The position numbers and the translations under genes are program-made. The notes under the pieces were generated by a model. It was not told the origin of the DNA. It made no database searches and saw nothing but the letters and a program-made list of their open reading frames with translations. Below are positions 43,665 to 53,241 of a stretch of DNA of 64,000 nt, piece after piece. The stretch is from Fuscovulum sp. GTDB lineage: Bacteria > Pseudomonadota > Alphaproteobacteria > Rhodobacterales > Rhodobacteraceae. The stretch lies in NCBI GenBank assembly GCA_035192965.1, contig CP136571.1, positions 4,087,666 to 4,151,665 on the forward strand, in the 5' to 3' direction. Each line of letters begins with the position of its first letter. Positions within the stretch are counted from its first letter, which is position 1.

Positions 43665-44902
43665 GCGGCGGCGGGGGCGCGCACCTCACGCTCCTTGATC
43701 GGCAGATGCACGATGGCCGAAAACGCACCCACGCCCACCCCGATCCACCACACCATCGTGTAGCCCCCGGTGATGTCATACATCATCCCGCCCAGCCACA
43801 CGCCCAGGAACCCGCCGATCTGGTGGCTTAGAAACACCACACCGTACAGCGTGCCCATGTAGCGCAGCCCGTAAAGGTGGGCCACCAACCCGCTCGTCAA
43901 CGGCACTGTGGCCAGCCACAGCGCCCCCATCACAGCCGAAAAGATCAGCACGCTTTCCGGCGTGATCGGCAACAGGATGAACACCGCCGCCGCAATCGTC
44001 CGGCCCGTATAGATGCCCGCCAGCAGGTATTTCTTGGTGTATCGCTTGCCCAGCCACCCCGCCGTGATCGTGCCGACGATGTTGAACAATCCGATGGTGG
44101 CAATCGACACCGCCCCAAGCGCGCTGGTCGTCGTGATCCCCATTCCCGCGATCATGCCGCCCGGATCAATCGGCCCGCACAGCTCTGTTACAAAGGCCGG
44201 GAAATGCGCGGTGATGAAGGCCAGCTGATAGCCGCAGGAAAAGAAGCCCAGAAAGATCAGCGTATAGGACGGGTCCTTGAATGCCCGCGTCAGCACCACC
44301 CCCATGCTTTCCTCAAGCTCGGCCTTGGTTGCCACCCGGGGCGACCGGATGAAGGGCAGCGCGAACAGCGTGCCCAGCACGACAACCGAAAAGATGATGA
44401 AAACGATCTGCCAGCTATAGGATTGCAAAAGGAACTCTGCCACCGGCGCCCCGAACACCTGCCCCGCCGACCCCGCCGCCGTGGCAATGCCAAGCGCCAT
44501 CGACCGGTTCTCCGCGCTCGCCGCGCGGCCCACGATGGCCAGCACCACACCGAACCCCGTTCCCGCCACGCCAAAGCCAACGAGGATTTCCAAAAGCTGC
44601 ATCTGCCCCGGCGTGATGGCAAAAGCCGTCAACAGCAGCCCCGCCGAATACATCAACGCCCCGGCGACAATCGCCTTGCGATCCCCGAACCGCTCTGCCA
44701 CCGCGCCGAACAAGGGCTGTCCGATCCCCCAGGCAAGGTTCTGGATGGCGATGGCCAGCGAAAACTCCGCCCGCGCCCAACCGAACTCCTCGGCAATCGG
44801 GATCTGGAACACCCCGAAACTCGCGCGGATGGCAAAGCCCAGCATCAGGATGAAACACCCCGCAACCAGAACCGGGGTGATGAGGGGGGCTTTGGTTGTC
44901 AT
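43661..44902 (-). CDS. Major facilitator superfamily transporter
   Basis: A 413-residue membrane protein with about twelve hydrophobic segments, resembling the monocarboxylate/oxalate-formate-antiporter-like branch (FAIRASFGVFQIPIAEEFGWARAEFSLAIAIQNLAWGIGQPLFGAVAERFGDRKAIVAG, with the canonical loop GxxxDRxG variant in ERFGDRK). Substrate unassigned. It is divergent from the GH13 gene across 376 bp. Confidence 0.9.
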   Translation of the reverse strand: MTTKAPLITPVLVAGCFILMLGFAIRASFGVFQIPIAEEFGWARAEFSLAIAIQNLAWGIGQPLFGAVAERFGDRKAIVAGALMYSAGLLLTAFAITPGQMQLLEILVGFGVAGTGFGVVLAIVGRAASAENRSMALGIATAAGSAGQVFGAPVAEFLLQSYSWQIVFIIFSVVVLGTLFALPFIRSPRVATKAELEESMGVVLTRAFKDPSYTLIFLGFFSCGYQLAFITAHFPAFVTELCGPIDPGGMIAGMGITTTSALGAVSIATIGLFNIVGTITAGWLGKRYTKKYLLAGIYTGRTIAAAVFILLPITPESVLIFSAVMGALWLATVPLTSGLVAHLYGLRYMGTLYGVVFLSHQIGGFLGVWLGGMMYDITGGYTMVWWIGVGVGAFSAIVHLPIKEREVRAPAAA

Positions 44903-45028
44903 GCGGGATCACCTTGACTGATCCGCACTCTTCTCTGCCCGCCACCCCCGAAGGTCAAATGCAGATTTGTGATGCAGACAATTCGCCCCGGACCTGCCCC
45001 CCCCATCACGCCACACCGACCCTGCCAT

Positions 45029-45051
45029 TTCATCTTGGCCCAAATACCCAA
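45029..45051 (+). repeat. Dispersed 23-bp intergenic repeat, copy D
   Basis: Identical over 23 bp to the copies at 18611 and 28901. It sits in a divergent promoter region, unlike copies A-C, which follow genes. Confidence 0.8.
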
Positions 45052-45156
45052 AATCCGGACCTCGCCACCCGAACAAACGCCCAAGGCACAGTCGCCACCT
45101 CCGCGCATTCACGCACAGAAAATCACCAAACCGCCCCCAATCTCTCTGAATTTGTA

Positions 45157-45204
45157 TGCACAGTTGTCTGCACCATCATCTGCACCGCCTGCTGCACAGT
45201 CCAT
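45157..45204 (+). repeat. Four 12-bp direct repeats, TGCAC-N7
   Basis: TGCACAGTTGTC, TGCACCATCATC, TGCACCGCCTGC and TGCACAGTCCAT follow one another without a gap, so TGCAC begins at 45157, 45169, 45181 and 45193. The array ends 74 bp before the GH13 start codon and may be a multi-site binding region for a regulator. Confidence 0.65.
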
Positions 45205-45278
45205 TCCGCCATTCCCCCTGTCAAAGCCCCCCCGTTCCCGCTAACGCTTGGGCAAGGCGGCATATTCTGGGGGGACGG

Positions 45279-46877
45279 ATGTCAGCATCGGATTGGTGGA
45301 AAGGTGCTGTCACCTATCAGGTCTATCCCCGCTCTTTTCAGGACACGAACGGCGACGGGATCGGTGATATTCCGGGCATTACCCGCCGCCTTCCCTACAT
45401 TGCCGATCTAGGCGTCGAAGCGATCTGGCTCTCGCCGGTCTTCACCTCGCCGATGCTCGACATGGGCTATGACGTGTCCGATTACACCGATATCGACCCC
45501 ACCTTCGGCACCCTGTCAGACTTTGCGCAACTCATTGAAAAAGCGCATGATCTTGGCCTGAAGGTGATCGTCGATCAGGTGCTGTCGCACTGCTCGGACC
45601 AGCATCCCTTCTTCCGCGAAAGCCGCGCTGACCGCACCAATCCAAAGGCTGATTGGTTTGTCTGGGCCGACCCGAAACACGACGGATCACCCCCAAACAA
45701 CTGGCTTTCCGTCTTCGGCGGCAGCGCCTGGACATGGGACGCTCGGCGCAAGCAGTACTACTTGCACAACTTCCTGTCCGAACAGCCCGACTTCAACTTT
45801 CACAACCCCGCCGTGCAGGATTGGCACCTCGCCAACATGCGCTTCTGGCTCGAACGGGGGGTAGATGGGGTCCGTCTGGATACCGTGAACTACTTTTTCC
45901 ACGACCCACTTCTGCGCGACAACCCCGCCGATTACCGCGAAAAAACCCAAGCAGAAGCAAACCCTTACGGGATGCAGTATCACCTGTTCGACAAGAACCG
46001 CCCGGAAAACCTGGCATGGATCGAACGCATCCGCGCCCTGCTCGACGAATTCCCCAACCGCACTTCGGTGGGCGAAATGGGTGAAAGCCACCACGCCATC
46101 CGCATGATGGGCGACTACACCGCCCCGGGCCGCCTGCACCAATGCTATAGCTTTGAAATGATGGGCTACGACTACACGCCCGAATTTTTCCGTAGCCGGA
46201 TCAGGGACTTCTTCGCCGGCGCGCCGGAAGGCTGGCCGATGTGGGCCTTCTCGAACCACGATGTCCCCCGACACGCCACCCGCTGGGCAAAGCACGGCAT
46301 CACCCAAGACGCCCTCGCCAAACAGGCCGCCGCTCTGATCCTGTCGTTTGAAGGTTCCATCTGCCTCTGGCAGGCCGAGGAACTGGGTCAGACCGACACG
46401 ACCCTCAGTTTCAACGAACTCACCGATCCCCAAGGCATCGCCTTCTGGCCCGAACCCGTCGGCCGCGATAACACCCGCACCCCGATGGTCTGGGACAGCA
46501 GCGCAGAGGGCGGGTTCACCACAGGCAGACCATGGCTTCCGGTCAAGGCCCCGCAACTGTCCCGCAACGTGGCAGCACAGGTGCAAGATACTGATTCCGT
46601 GCTGAATTTCTATCGCAAGATGCTGGCCTTCCGGCGCGAAAGCCCGGCTCTGCGTCATGGGAAAACCCGCTTTATCGATCTGCCCGATCCAGTGCTTGGC
46701 TTCCTGCGCGGCGACGGTATGGCCTGTCTTTTCAACCTGTCGCCCGCGCCAGTCACCCTGAACATCGCAGGTCTGAACGGCCTGACAGGCCCCTCGCTGG
46801 ACGCGAACCTTGCAGGCGACACCCTTACCCTCGGCCCCAACGGCGCGGCTTTCGCCACGGCATCCGGACCGCTCTGA
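45279..46877 (+). CDS. GH13 alpha-glucosidase
   Basis: A 532-residue GH13 enzyme of the oligo-1,6-glucosidase/alpha-glucosidase type. The opening WWKGAVTYQVYPRSFQDTNGDGIGDIPGI is diagnostic. The catalytic triad is visible: nucleophile Asp 201 in GVRLDTVN, acid/base Glu 266 in SVGEMGE, and Asp 328 in FSNHDVPR. No signal peptide, so it acts on imported sugars. The ATG at 45279 follows GGGGGGAC. It converges on the GH42 gene with 4 bp between. Confidence 0.93.
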   Translation: MSASDWWKGAVTYQVYPRSFQDTNGDGIGDIPGITRRLPYIADLGVEAIWLSPVFTSPMLDMGYDVSDYTDIDPTFGTLSDFAQLIEKAHDLGLKVIVDQVLSHCSDQHPFFRESRADRTNPKADWFVWADPKHDGSPPNNWLSVFGGSAWTWDARRKQYYLHNFLSEQPDFNFHNPAVQDWHLANMRFWLERGVDGVRLDTVNYFFHDPLLRDNPADYREKTQAEANPYGMQYHLFDKNRPENLAWIERIRALLDEFPNRTSVGEMGESHHAIRMMGDYTAPGRLHQCYSFEMMGYDYTPEFFRSRIRDFFAGAPEGWPMWAFSNHDVPRHATRWAKHGITQDALAKQAAALILSFEGSICLWQAEELGQTDTTLSFNELTDPQGIAFWPEPVGRDNTRTPMVWDSSAEGGFTTGRPWLPVKAPQLSRNVAAQVQDTDSVLNFYRKMLAFRRESPALRHGKTRFIDLPDPVLGFLRGDGMACLFNLSPAPVTLNIAGLNGLTGPSLDANLAGDTLTLGPNGAAFATASGPL

Positions 46878-46881
46878 CAGG

Positions 46882-48783
46882 TCAGAGCGGCTCCCAATGC
46901 ACCCCAGCGGCGGGGATGGTCACGCCATCCCACTCCACCGCAAACGGATTGTAGTTGAACCAGAAGCGGTGCGTGTCGCTGTCGCGCCGCCGCAACCCTT
47001 CGGGCAGCACCTCAACCGCAATCCCCTGCGCCTTGCACAGGGCAATCAGCATCCGGTCCAGCACCGCATCCTCTGGCCACCCCGCCAGATAGTGCATGCC
47101 CCCCGCGCGCAGAAGCGCAGGCCAGCCATCGGTGGCACGCTCCACCACTTCGGCCCCGCCCTCGATCTTTTCCCGCCAATGCAACAGGTTACCGCCCGCC
47201 TCCAGTGGCACGGGAACATCAGGCGGCAGGCTTTCCACCCGCGCCACCACGACATCCAGCCCCGGCAGATTGGGCGGCAGTGGCACCGGCGTGGCAAACT
47301 CCACCGTCTTGGCATTGCTGCGCGGCCCGATCAGGGCCGTCCCGTCAAAGCCCGTGAGCGCGGTCAGGAACGGTGCAGACAAGGTTGCCACCCCCGGCGC
47401 CAGCACCAGCTTGTACCCCGTCAGGTCCGCCATATCCGGCGGCAGGATATCCACATTCAGCCCCAACCGCCGCAGCCCGCGATAGAAGGCAAAGGCCAGC
47501 CGGAAGTAATCGAAATCCCGCCCCTGCGGCTGCGTCTGCCAAGCCCATGCACTGGCATAGTCGAACACCAGCGCCACATCTGCGCGCGCGGTGCCGACAT
47601 CCGGCATCGCTGCCAGCTCAGCTGCCACTTTTCCGGCCTCTTCAAAGGCTTGTGCCGGTGCGCTGTCGGGACGCAACAGCCCCGCATGCATCTGTTCCTG
47701 CGCAAAGGGCGCTTGCCGCCAGCGGAAATAACACACGGCTTCGGCGCCATGGGCAAAGGCCTCCCACGCCCAAAGCCGCGCCATACCCGGCAGCGGATCG
47801 GCATTCCACGGGGCCCAGTTCACCGGCCCGGGCTGCTGTTCCATGATCCACCACCGACCGCGGCCAACGGCGCGGTAAAGGTCATGGTGGAACGCCTGAA
47901 AATCAGGATCGCCCTGCCGTACGAAGCGACGCTTGTGTTCGGGGGTCACCTCCAGACGGTCGGACAGGAAGCCCAGCGGATAGGCGTCCCACGACGCGAT
48001 ATCGAGGTCCGCGCCCACGGCGAAATGATCGAATTCCGTGATACGGCCCATATAGTTATGGGCGATCGGCGCGTCCGAATGCTTGCGGACGATTTCGGTT
48101 TGCAGCCGGTTGAAACCGGCCACCTCGTCACTGGCAAATCGGCGAAAGGCCATGACATGCGACGGGTTCGCCTCGGTCACGGTCAGGTTGGGCAGACCAA
48201 TCTCATCAAACGAGGAATACTCCATCGACCAGAACACGTTGCCCCATGCCCGGTTCAGCGCCTGCGGGCTTTGATACCGCTGCGCCAACCATTCGCGAAA
48301 GGCATCACGGGCGGCATCGGAATAGCTCAGCACTGTATCGTGGCAGCCATATTCGTTGTCAGTTTGCCATGCCGCCACATGCGGGTTGTGCCCATAGCGC
48401 CGCGCAAGTTCTGTAACGATCCGCGCGCATTCCGTGCGGTAGCCGCGATGGGAAAAACAGTAATGCCGCCGCGACCCGAACCCGCGCGCGCGTCCCTGCG
48501 CATCCACCGCCAGCATGTCGGGATGCTTGTCCAGCATCCAGCGCGGCGGCGTCGCCGTGGGTGTGCCAAGCACCACCTGCAACCCGGCCCCGCCGAGCAC
48601 GGAAATCGCCCGGTCCAGCCATTCCCAATCGAAGCGGCCCGGCTCCGGCTCCATCCGGCTCCAGGCGAATTCGCCGATGCGCACCCATGTCAAACCCAGC
48701 GCCACCATGCGGGCGGCATCCTCGGCCCATTGCGCTTCGGGCCAGTGTTCGGGGTAATAGCAAACGCCAAGGGACCGTTTCAA
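46882..48783 (-). CDS. GH42 beta-galactosidase
   Basis: A 633-residue GH42 enzyme. It opens LGVCYYPEHWPEAQWAEDAARM, typical of the family. The acid/base Glu 144 is in QTDNEYGCHDT and the nucleophile Glu 315 in WWIMEQQPGPVNW. It hydrolyses beta-galactosides, releasing galactose inside the cell (no signal peptide). Its start overlaps the SMP-30 stop by 4 bases, making it the last gene of the minus-strand galactoside operon. Confidence 0.93.
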   Translation of the reverse strand: MKRSLGVCYYPEHWPEAQWAEDAARMVALGLTWVRIGEFAWSRMEPEPGRFDWEWLDRAISVLGGAGLQVVLGTPTATPPRWMLDKHPDMLAVDAQGRARGFGSRRHYCFSHRGYRTECARIVTELARRYGHNPHVAAWQTDNEYGCHDTVLSYSDAARDAFREWLAQRYQSPQALNRAWGNVFWSMEYSSFDEIGLPNLTVTEANPSHVMAFRRFASDEVAGFNRLQTEIVRKHSDAPIAHNYMGRITEFDHFAVGADLDIASWDAYPLGFLSDRLEVTPEHKRRFVRQGDPDFQAFHHDLYRAVGRGRWWIMEQQPGPVNWAPWNADPLPGMARLWAWEAFAHGAEAVCYFRWRQAPFAQEQMHAGLLRPDSAPAQAFEEAGKVAAELAAMPDVGTARADVALVFDYASAWAWQTQPQGRDFDYFRLAFAFYRGLRRLGLNVDILPPDMADLTGYKLVLAPGVATLSAPFLTALTGFDGTALIGPRSNAKTVEFATPVPLPPNLPGLDVVVARVESLPPDVPVPLEAGGNLLHWREKIEGGAEVVERATDGWPALLRAGGMHYLAGWPEDAVLDRMLIALCKAQGIAVEVLPEGLRRRDSDTHRFWFNYNPFAVEWDGVTIPAAGVHWEPL

Positions 48784-49637
48784 ATCATCACCTGCGGTTC
48801 GGGAAGGCCTGTGCCAACACTTGGCACGGCAAAGGTTTTTCCGGCATCGGGGTCGGCCGCACGGGCGGCTGCATCCATGCCTTCAAGGGCGGATGTGCAA
48901 TACAGGGTCGACAACCCCTCTCCCCCGAATGCCGGGCAGGAGGTCTGGCCTGCGCCCATGGGGACTGCCTTCAGGAACCGGCCGTCGGGGCCGTAACAGG
49001 CCACACGCCCCGCCCCCCATTGCGCGTTCCATAGGTTGCCCGCAGCATCCACGGTGGCACCATCCGGCAAAAGCCCCTCATCGCCAAGGTCGACGAAGGT
49101 TTCAGCGTTACCCGCAGGCCAGCCATCCTGATCCAGCGCCACCCGCTGGATGCGATGAGTCAGTGTGTCCGAGAAATGGGCAAAGCGCCCGTCTGGTGAA
49201 AAGCAGATAGAATTCGGGATCGTCAGCCCGGAATACAACCGCCGCAACTCGCCGCGATACCAGCGCCAGATCGACCCGCGGCCCGGATCATCGCCGCCGC
49301 GTTTGCCCATCGTGCCGATCCAGAACCCACCCTGCCGATCCGCCCGCCCGTCATTCGACCGGGTACCCGGATCATCGGCCTCAAGCTCGGCCAGCGTTTC
49401 GATCTCTTCGGTTTCCAGATCGAACAGGAAAAGATCCCGCTCACCCGCGATAAGCAGCACATCCCGGCTGACCCAGCCCGCGGCCGAGACCATCTCGACA
49501 AAGCTCCAGCTGCGCGGCACGCCATCCTCGATACTGTGCAGGCGCTTTCCCAGAATATCGAACCAGAACAACTGGCGGCGCAGCGGATGCCAGAGCGCAC
49601 CCTCGCCCAGTTCGCAGACACGGCCATCATGGATCAT
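48780..49637 (-). CDS. SMP-30/gluconolactonase/LRE-family protein
   Basis: A 285-residue six-bladed beta-propeller of the SMP-30 type: CELGEGALWHPLRRQLFWFDI (metal-binding Glu), EADDPGTRSNDGRADRQGGFWIGTMG, GLTIPNSICFSPDG and DGATVDAAGNLWNAQWGAG supply the remaining Asn/Asp ligands. In this setting it probably opens galactonolactone produced by galactose dehydrogenase (inference from neighbours). It overlaps genes on both sides by 4 bases. Confidence 0.9.
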   Translation of the reverse strand: MIHDGRVCELGEGALWHPLRRQLFWFDILGKRLHSIEDGVPRSWSFVEMVSAAGWVSRDVLLIAGERDLFLFDLETEEIETLAELEADDPGTRSNDGRADRQGGFWIGTMGKRGGDDPGRGSIWRWYRGELRRLYSGLTIPNSICFSPDGRFAHFSDTLTHRIQRVALDQDGWPAGNAETFVDLGDEGLLPDGATVDAAGNLWNAQWGAGRVACYGPDGRFLKAVPMGAGQTSCPAFGGEGLSTLYCTSALEGMDAAARAADPDAGKTFAVPSVGTGLPEPQVMI

Positions 49638-50242
49638 GCAAAGGCCTCGTCATGCGCGGCAACGATGCGCGCCGCCCGCGCGGCCACGTCTGCCACCGAC
49701 AGGCCCGGTGTGTAGATCGCGGTTCCAATGCCAAAGCCGCTTGCTCCGGCCTTTACCCACTGGGCAAAGTTGTCCGGCCCCGCGCCGCCGACGGCATAAA
49801 CCTGACAGTCTTTCGGCAGGACGGCACGCATGGCCTTTACCCCATCCGGCCCGATCAGGCTGGCGGGAAAGATCTTCAACCCATCCGCCCCGGCCTTCAG
49901 CGCTGCAAAGCATTCGGTTGGCGTCATTACACCTGGCCAACTGGCAAGCCCCCGCGCCTTGGTCGCGCGGATGACTTCCGGATCGCAGTTCGGCGACACG
50001 ATCAGACGCCCGCCAGCCTCGGCCACTTCGGCAACTTCGGCCACTGTCAGCACAGTACCCGCCCCGATTTGCGCGTGTTCACCCAAGGCCTTGGCCATCG
50101 CAGCAATGGACGTCATCGGATGCGGGCTGTTCAGCGGCACTTCGATCCGGGTGATCCCGGCCCTGACCAAAGCCTCGGCCACGGGAACCGCTTCATCGGG
50201 CGTGATCCCCCGCAGGATGGCGATGATGTTGCGATGCGTCAT
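49634..50242 (-). CDS. dgoA: 2-dehydro-3-deoxy-6-phosphogalactonate aldolase
   Basis: A 202-residue class I aldolase of the KDPG/KDPGal family, cutting KDPGal to pyruvate and glyceraldehyde 3-phosphate. The Schiff-base Lys 123 lies in GADGLKIFPASL; Glu 34 in TRIEVPLNSP is the usual base. The ATG at 50242 (MTHRNIIAILRG) overlaps the kinase stop by 4 bases (ATGA). Assignment to galactonate rather than gluconate rests mainly on the adjacent kinase. Confidence 0.93.
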   Translation of the reverse strand: MTHRNIIAILRGITPDEAVPVAEALVRAGITRIEVPLNSPHPMTSIAAMAKALGEHAQIGAGTVLTVAEVAEVAEAGGRLIVSPNCDPEVIRATKARGLASWPGVMTPTECFAALKAGADGLKIFPASLIGPDGVKAMRAVLPKDCQVYAVGGAGPDNFAQWVKAGASGFGIGTAIYTPGLSVADVAARAARIVAAHDEAFA

Positions 50243-51135
50243 GCCGTTACCCTTGTCCGTGCCGCTTGCAAACCTGCCAACACAGCCTCTGTTCCCGAAA
50301 CCATGCGCGGTTCCACGCCCTGGGTCCGCAATGCCCGTGCATAGGACTTCGCCAGCCCTTCGGACCCCACCAGCGTGACCGCCTGACCCAGCCAATAGGG
50401 CCGCGCCGCAGCCAGTTCCATCCCGATCAGCAACCCGGACAGCCGCGCCCGCGCTGCCGCCGCAGAGAGCCCCGCGATCAGGCCTTCCGCGCGAATGCCG
50501 AACAGCTTCGCCCCGATCCGTTCGGGATGCGACAACGCATCCGACAGGCCTTCGTCAAAGGCGGCGTCGTCCCAACCCTCGCCCACCATGCCATGCCGCA
50601 AGACCGAGGCTTGCGACAGCAGCGCAAACATCTCGCCGGTCAGGAAGGTCTGGAAGCTGACCACTTCGCCCGCGCTGATATGCGACCATTTGGAATGCGT
50701 GCCGGGCAGGCAGATGATCCCGTCATAACCGGGGCTAAGGGCAAGAACCCCGGCGATCTGCGTCTCTTCTCCCCGCATCACATCGGCGGGCGCGGCCTGC
50801 TTCAGGCCCGGCACCAGCCGAACCGATATCCGTGCGTCCCGCGTCGGCGCGGCAACTGTCGCCGCAGGATCCAGTGGGGTGCAAGGGACCGTGCGATAGG
50901 GCGCCTCGAACCAGCCTTGACGGCTGCCCACCATCCCGCAGGCGATCACTTCTGTCCGCGTTCCGTCGACCAGCCAAGGTGCAATCAACCGCAAAAGCGC
51001 AGGTTCAAACCCGTCACGATCCAGCCGCCCCATGCCATCATCCGACACGGCCTCTGCCAGAACACCGCGGTGCCCCATGGCCCAAACCCTCAGGTTGGTT
51101 GTCCCCCAATCGACCGCGATCCATTCCACCGTCAT
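50239..51135 (-). CDS. dgoK: 2-dehydro-3-deoxygalactonokinase
   Basis: A 298-residue kinase that phosphorylates KDGal at O6, giving the substrate of the aldolase encoded next. The ATP-binding phosphate-1 motif is VDWGTTNLRVWAM, and GIICLPGTHSKWSHI and FLTGEMFALLSQASVL are hallmarks of DgoK. Coupled to the aldolase gene by a 4-base overlap. Confidence 0.94.
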   Translation of the reverse strand: MTVEWIAVDWGTTNLRVWAMGHRGVLAEAVSDDGMGRLDRDGFEPALLRLIAPWLVDGTRTEVIACGMVGSRQGWFEAPYRTVPCTPLDPAATVAAPTRDARISVRLVPGLKQAAPADVMRGEETQIAGVLALSPGYDGIICLPGTHSKWSHISAGEVVSFQTFLTGEMFALLSQASVLRHGMVGEGWDDAAFDEGLSDALSHPERIGAKLFGIRAEGLIAGLSAAAARARLSGLLIGMELAAARPYWLGQAVTLVGSEGLAKSYARALRTQGVEPRMVSGTEAVLAGLQAARTRVTA

Positions 51136-51162
51136 TGTTCCGCCTTCTCGCAGGGTCGCCTG

Positions 51163-53241
51163 TCAGACACGTTCACCTTCCACGACCCACATCGTTGCGG
51201 GCCAAGCCACCGGCAAAAGCAGCCCCCGCTGCATGAGCACACGCCCTGAAAGCGTCAAGCCCCCGGATTTCAGCGCATTGGGACCGCGTGACTGAGGCGG
51301 CGCGTCTTCAGGGTTCACAAGCCGCAGCCTGTAGGTCGCGTCGGGATCCAATCCCGCCAGCCGCAGGGGGCGGGGAAGCATCTGCACGCTCGTCTCACCC
51401 TGCCCGGCAAAGAGCACAAAGCGCCCGCCATCGGCGGCAACCTGCACCTCGGCCACCACAGCGGGATCGTCGCTGTCCACGCGGCAGATCGTGCCTGCCA
51501 TCATCCACGCACGATTGGCCTTCCACCAGTCGGTCACGGCCTTCAGAACGGCAGCCTCATCATCAGTCAGCGTCCGCAAATCCATCTCGAACCCGAAATG
51601 CCGCTGCGCCGCGACCCAGGCCCGGAAGGACATAGGCAGAACGCGCCCCGCTGTGTGGCTGCGCCGCGCGCCAACATGGCTTCCGGTCACCGCCGCTGGC
51701 AGGAAAAGCGCGGCGTCATGCTGCATCCGCAACCGTTCGATCCCATCGATGCTGTCGGACAGCCAGACCCGTTGGGTATGCGCCAGAATGCCTGCATCGA
51801 TCCGCCCGCCACCGCTGGCGCAGCTTTCGATTTCCACCATCGGATGCGCTTTTCGCAACGCCCCCAGCAGTTCGTAAATCCCCCGCGTCTGCGCGGCATC
51901 CACCACCGGCAGCAGACGGTTGTGATCCCATTTGATGTAATCAATGGGATATTCGGCCAGCACTTCAGACACAGCGTGGAACAGATACTCCCGCGCGTCA
52001 GCCAGGGACAGGTCCAGCACCATCTGGTTGCGGCCCGCCACCTGATCAGCGGGGCCCAACATCCAATCCGGATGGGCGCGCATCAGATCGCTGTCAGGGT
52101 TGACCATTTCAGGTTCGAACCACAGGCCGAAGGTCATGCCCAGCTTATGGACATGCGCGATCAGCGGATGCAGACCTTCGGGCCATTTGCGCCGGTCCAC
52201 GGTCCAGTCGCCCAGACTGGTCGTGTCATCATCCCGCCGCCCGAACCAGCCGTCATCCAGCACGAACCGCTCAGCCCCCATAGCAGCGGCGCGGTCGGCG
52301 ATGGCGGACAGATCGGCAAGGTTGTGGTTGAAATAGATGGCTTCCCAGCAGTTGTAATGCACCGGGCGCGGGCGGGCTGCATCGGGCCAGGTGATCACTC
52401 TGTCGCGCAGGTCGTGCTGGAAAGTCGCGGCAATCCCGTTCAACCCGTGACCCGACCAAAGCGCCAGCAGCGGCGCGGTTTCAAACCGTGTTTGGGGCTG
52501 GGTTTCCGCCCCCCAAGGATGGCCGAACTGCACCTGACGGCGGCCATCGGGCAGTTCCTCGGCAACCATGCGGTGCCCGCCGGACCAGCCGTAATGCAGG
52601 GCCCGCACCTCGCCTTGGGTGTTGGTCGCGCCACGCCCAGCGAAGATCACATAGGGCGGATGCTCATGCCCCGATCGGCCAGTCCGCGCCTCACGCAGGC
52701 GGATGCCGGGGGTCCATGCGACATGGTTCAGGTGAAACTCGCGCGTCCATTTGCCGTGGATATCGATGATCTCGCCATCCTGCGGGGCGGGCAGAACCGG
52801 CGCGGCCAGCCAGTGCAGGCGTACGGGAGTGTCCGCCTCCAGAATGCTGCGCAGTTCGATCACACCCGTGGCATGGGCTGTCAGTTCATGGATCAGCCGC
52901 AACCCGGCTGACACGCTGGTCAGGCGCAGAAATCCCGCGCTTTGCTCGGCCCGGTCAAAGACAAAGGCAGGCTGCATCGGCATGCCATCCGCCGCCGCAA
53001 GCACCAGGCCCGGTTGGCCCTGAAAGGCGCGGCCCGCTTCGGGCGACAGCGAAAGCGCGGGCAAAGCATCCAGCATCCCACCGGTCAGATCATTGCGTGA
53101 TGCGGCGGCGAGGTGCACAAGATCCTCGCCGGCGGGCAGGGCCGCGCCCCACCAGATCACTTCGGGAATCCCGCCCGAGGTTGTAAGCGCGATGGTCTGC
53201 GCTGTGGCCCCTGTTCCTGCGTCCAGACGAAATTCGGTCAC
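51163..53241 (-). CDS. GH36 alpha-galactosidase
   Basis: A 692-residue GH36 enzyme removing terminal alpha-galactose from melibiose and raffinose-type sugars. The nucleophile Asp 439 lies in YIKWDHNR and the probable acid/base Asp 496 in WLSDSIDG; CASGGGRIDAG and RFVLDDGWFGRRDDD are family signatures. Initiation at GTG 53241 overlaps the permease stop (GTGA), with GGGGGCGG upstream; the open frame above it is only a shadow of the permease. No signal peptide, so it is cytoplasmic. Confidence 0.94.
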   Translation of the reverse strand: MTEFRLDAGTGATAQTIALTTSGGIPEVIWWGAALPAGEDLVHLAAASRNDLTGGMLDALPALSLSPEAGRAFQGQPGLVLAAADGMPMQPAFVFDRAEQSAGFLRLTSVSAGLRLIHELTAHATGVIELRSILEADTPVRLHWLAAPVLPAPQDGEIIDIHGKWTREFHLNHVAWTPGIRLREARTGRSGHEHPPYVIFAGRGATNTQGEVRALHYGWSGGHRMVAEELPDGRRQVQFGHPWGAETQPQTRFETAPLLALWSGHGLNGIAATFQHDLRDRVITWPDAARPRPVHYNCWEAIYFNHNLADLSAIADRAAAMGAERFVLDDGWFGRRDDDTTSLGDWTVDRRKWPEGLHPLIAHVHKLGMTFGLWFEPEMVNPDSDLMRAHPDWMLGPADQVAGRNQMVLDLSLADAREYLFHAVSEVLAEYPIDYIKWDHNRLLPVVDAAQTRGIYELLGALRKAHPMVEIESCASGGGRIDAGILAHTQRVWLSDSIDGIERLRMQHDAALFLPAAVTGSHVGARRSHTAGRVLPMSFRAWVAAQRHFGFEMDLRTLTDDEAAVLKAVTDWWKANRAWMMAGTICRVDSDDPAVVAEVQVAADGGRFVLFAGQGETSVQMLPRPLRLAGLDPDATYRLRLVNPEDAPPQSRGPNALKSGGLTLSGRVLMQRGLLLPVAWPATMWVVEGERV

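Larger units (their letters stand above)
44903..45278. other. 376-bp divergent regulatory region with repeats
   Basis: Lies between a minus-strand MFS gene and the GH13 gene. It holds copy D of the 23-bp dispersed repeat at 45029-45051 and four 12-bp direct repeats at 45157-45204. The stretch 45051-45150 is less GC-rich than its surroundings. Open frames here are Pro/Ser-rich and give no recognisable protein. Confidence 0.6.

Noticed and set aside
45157..45204. CRISPR array
   Set aside because: The repeats are 12 bp and contiguous, with no spacers and no cas genes nearby.
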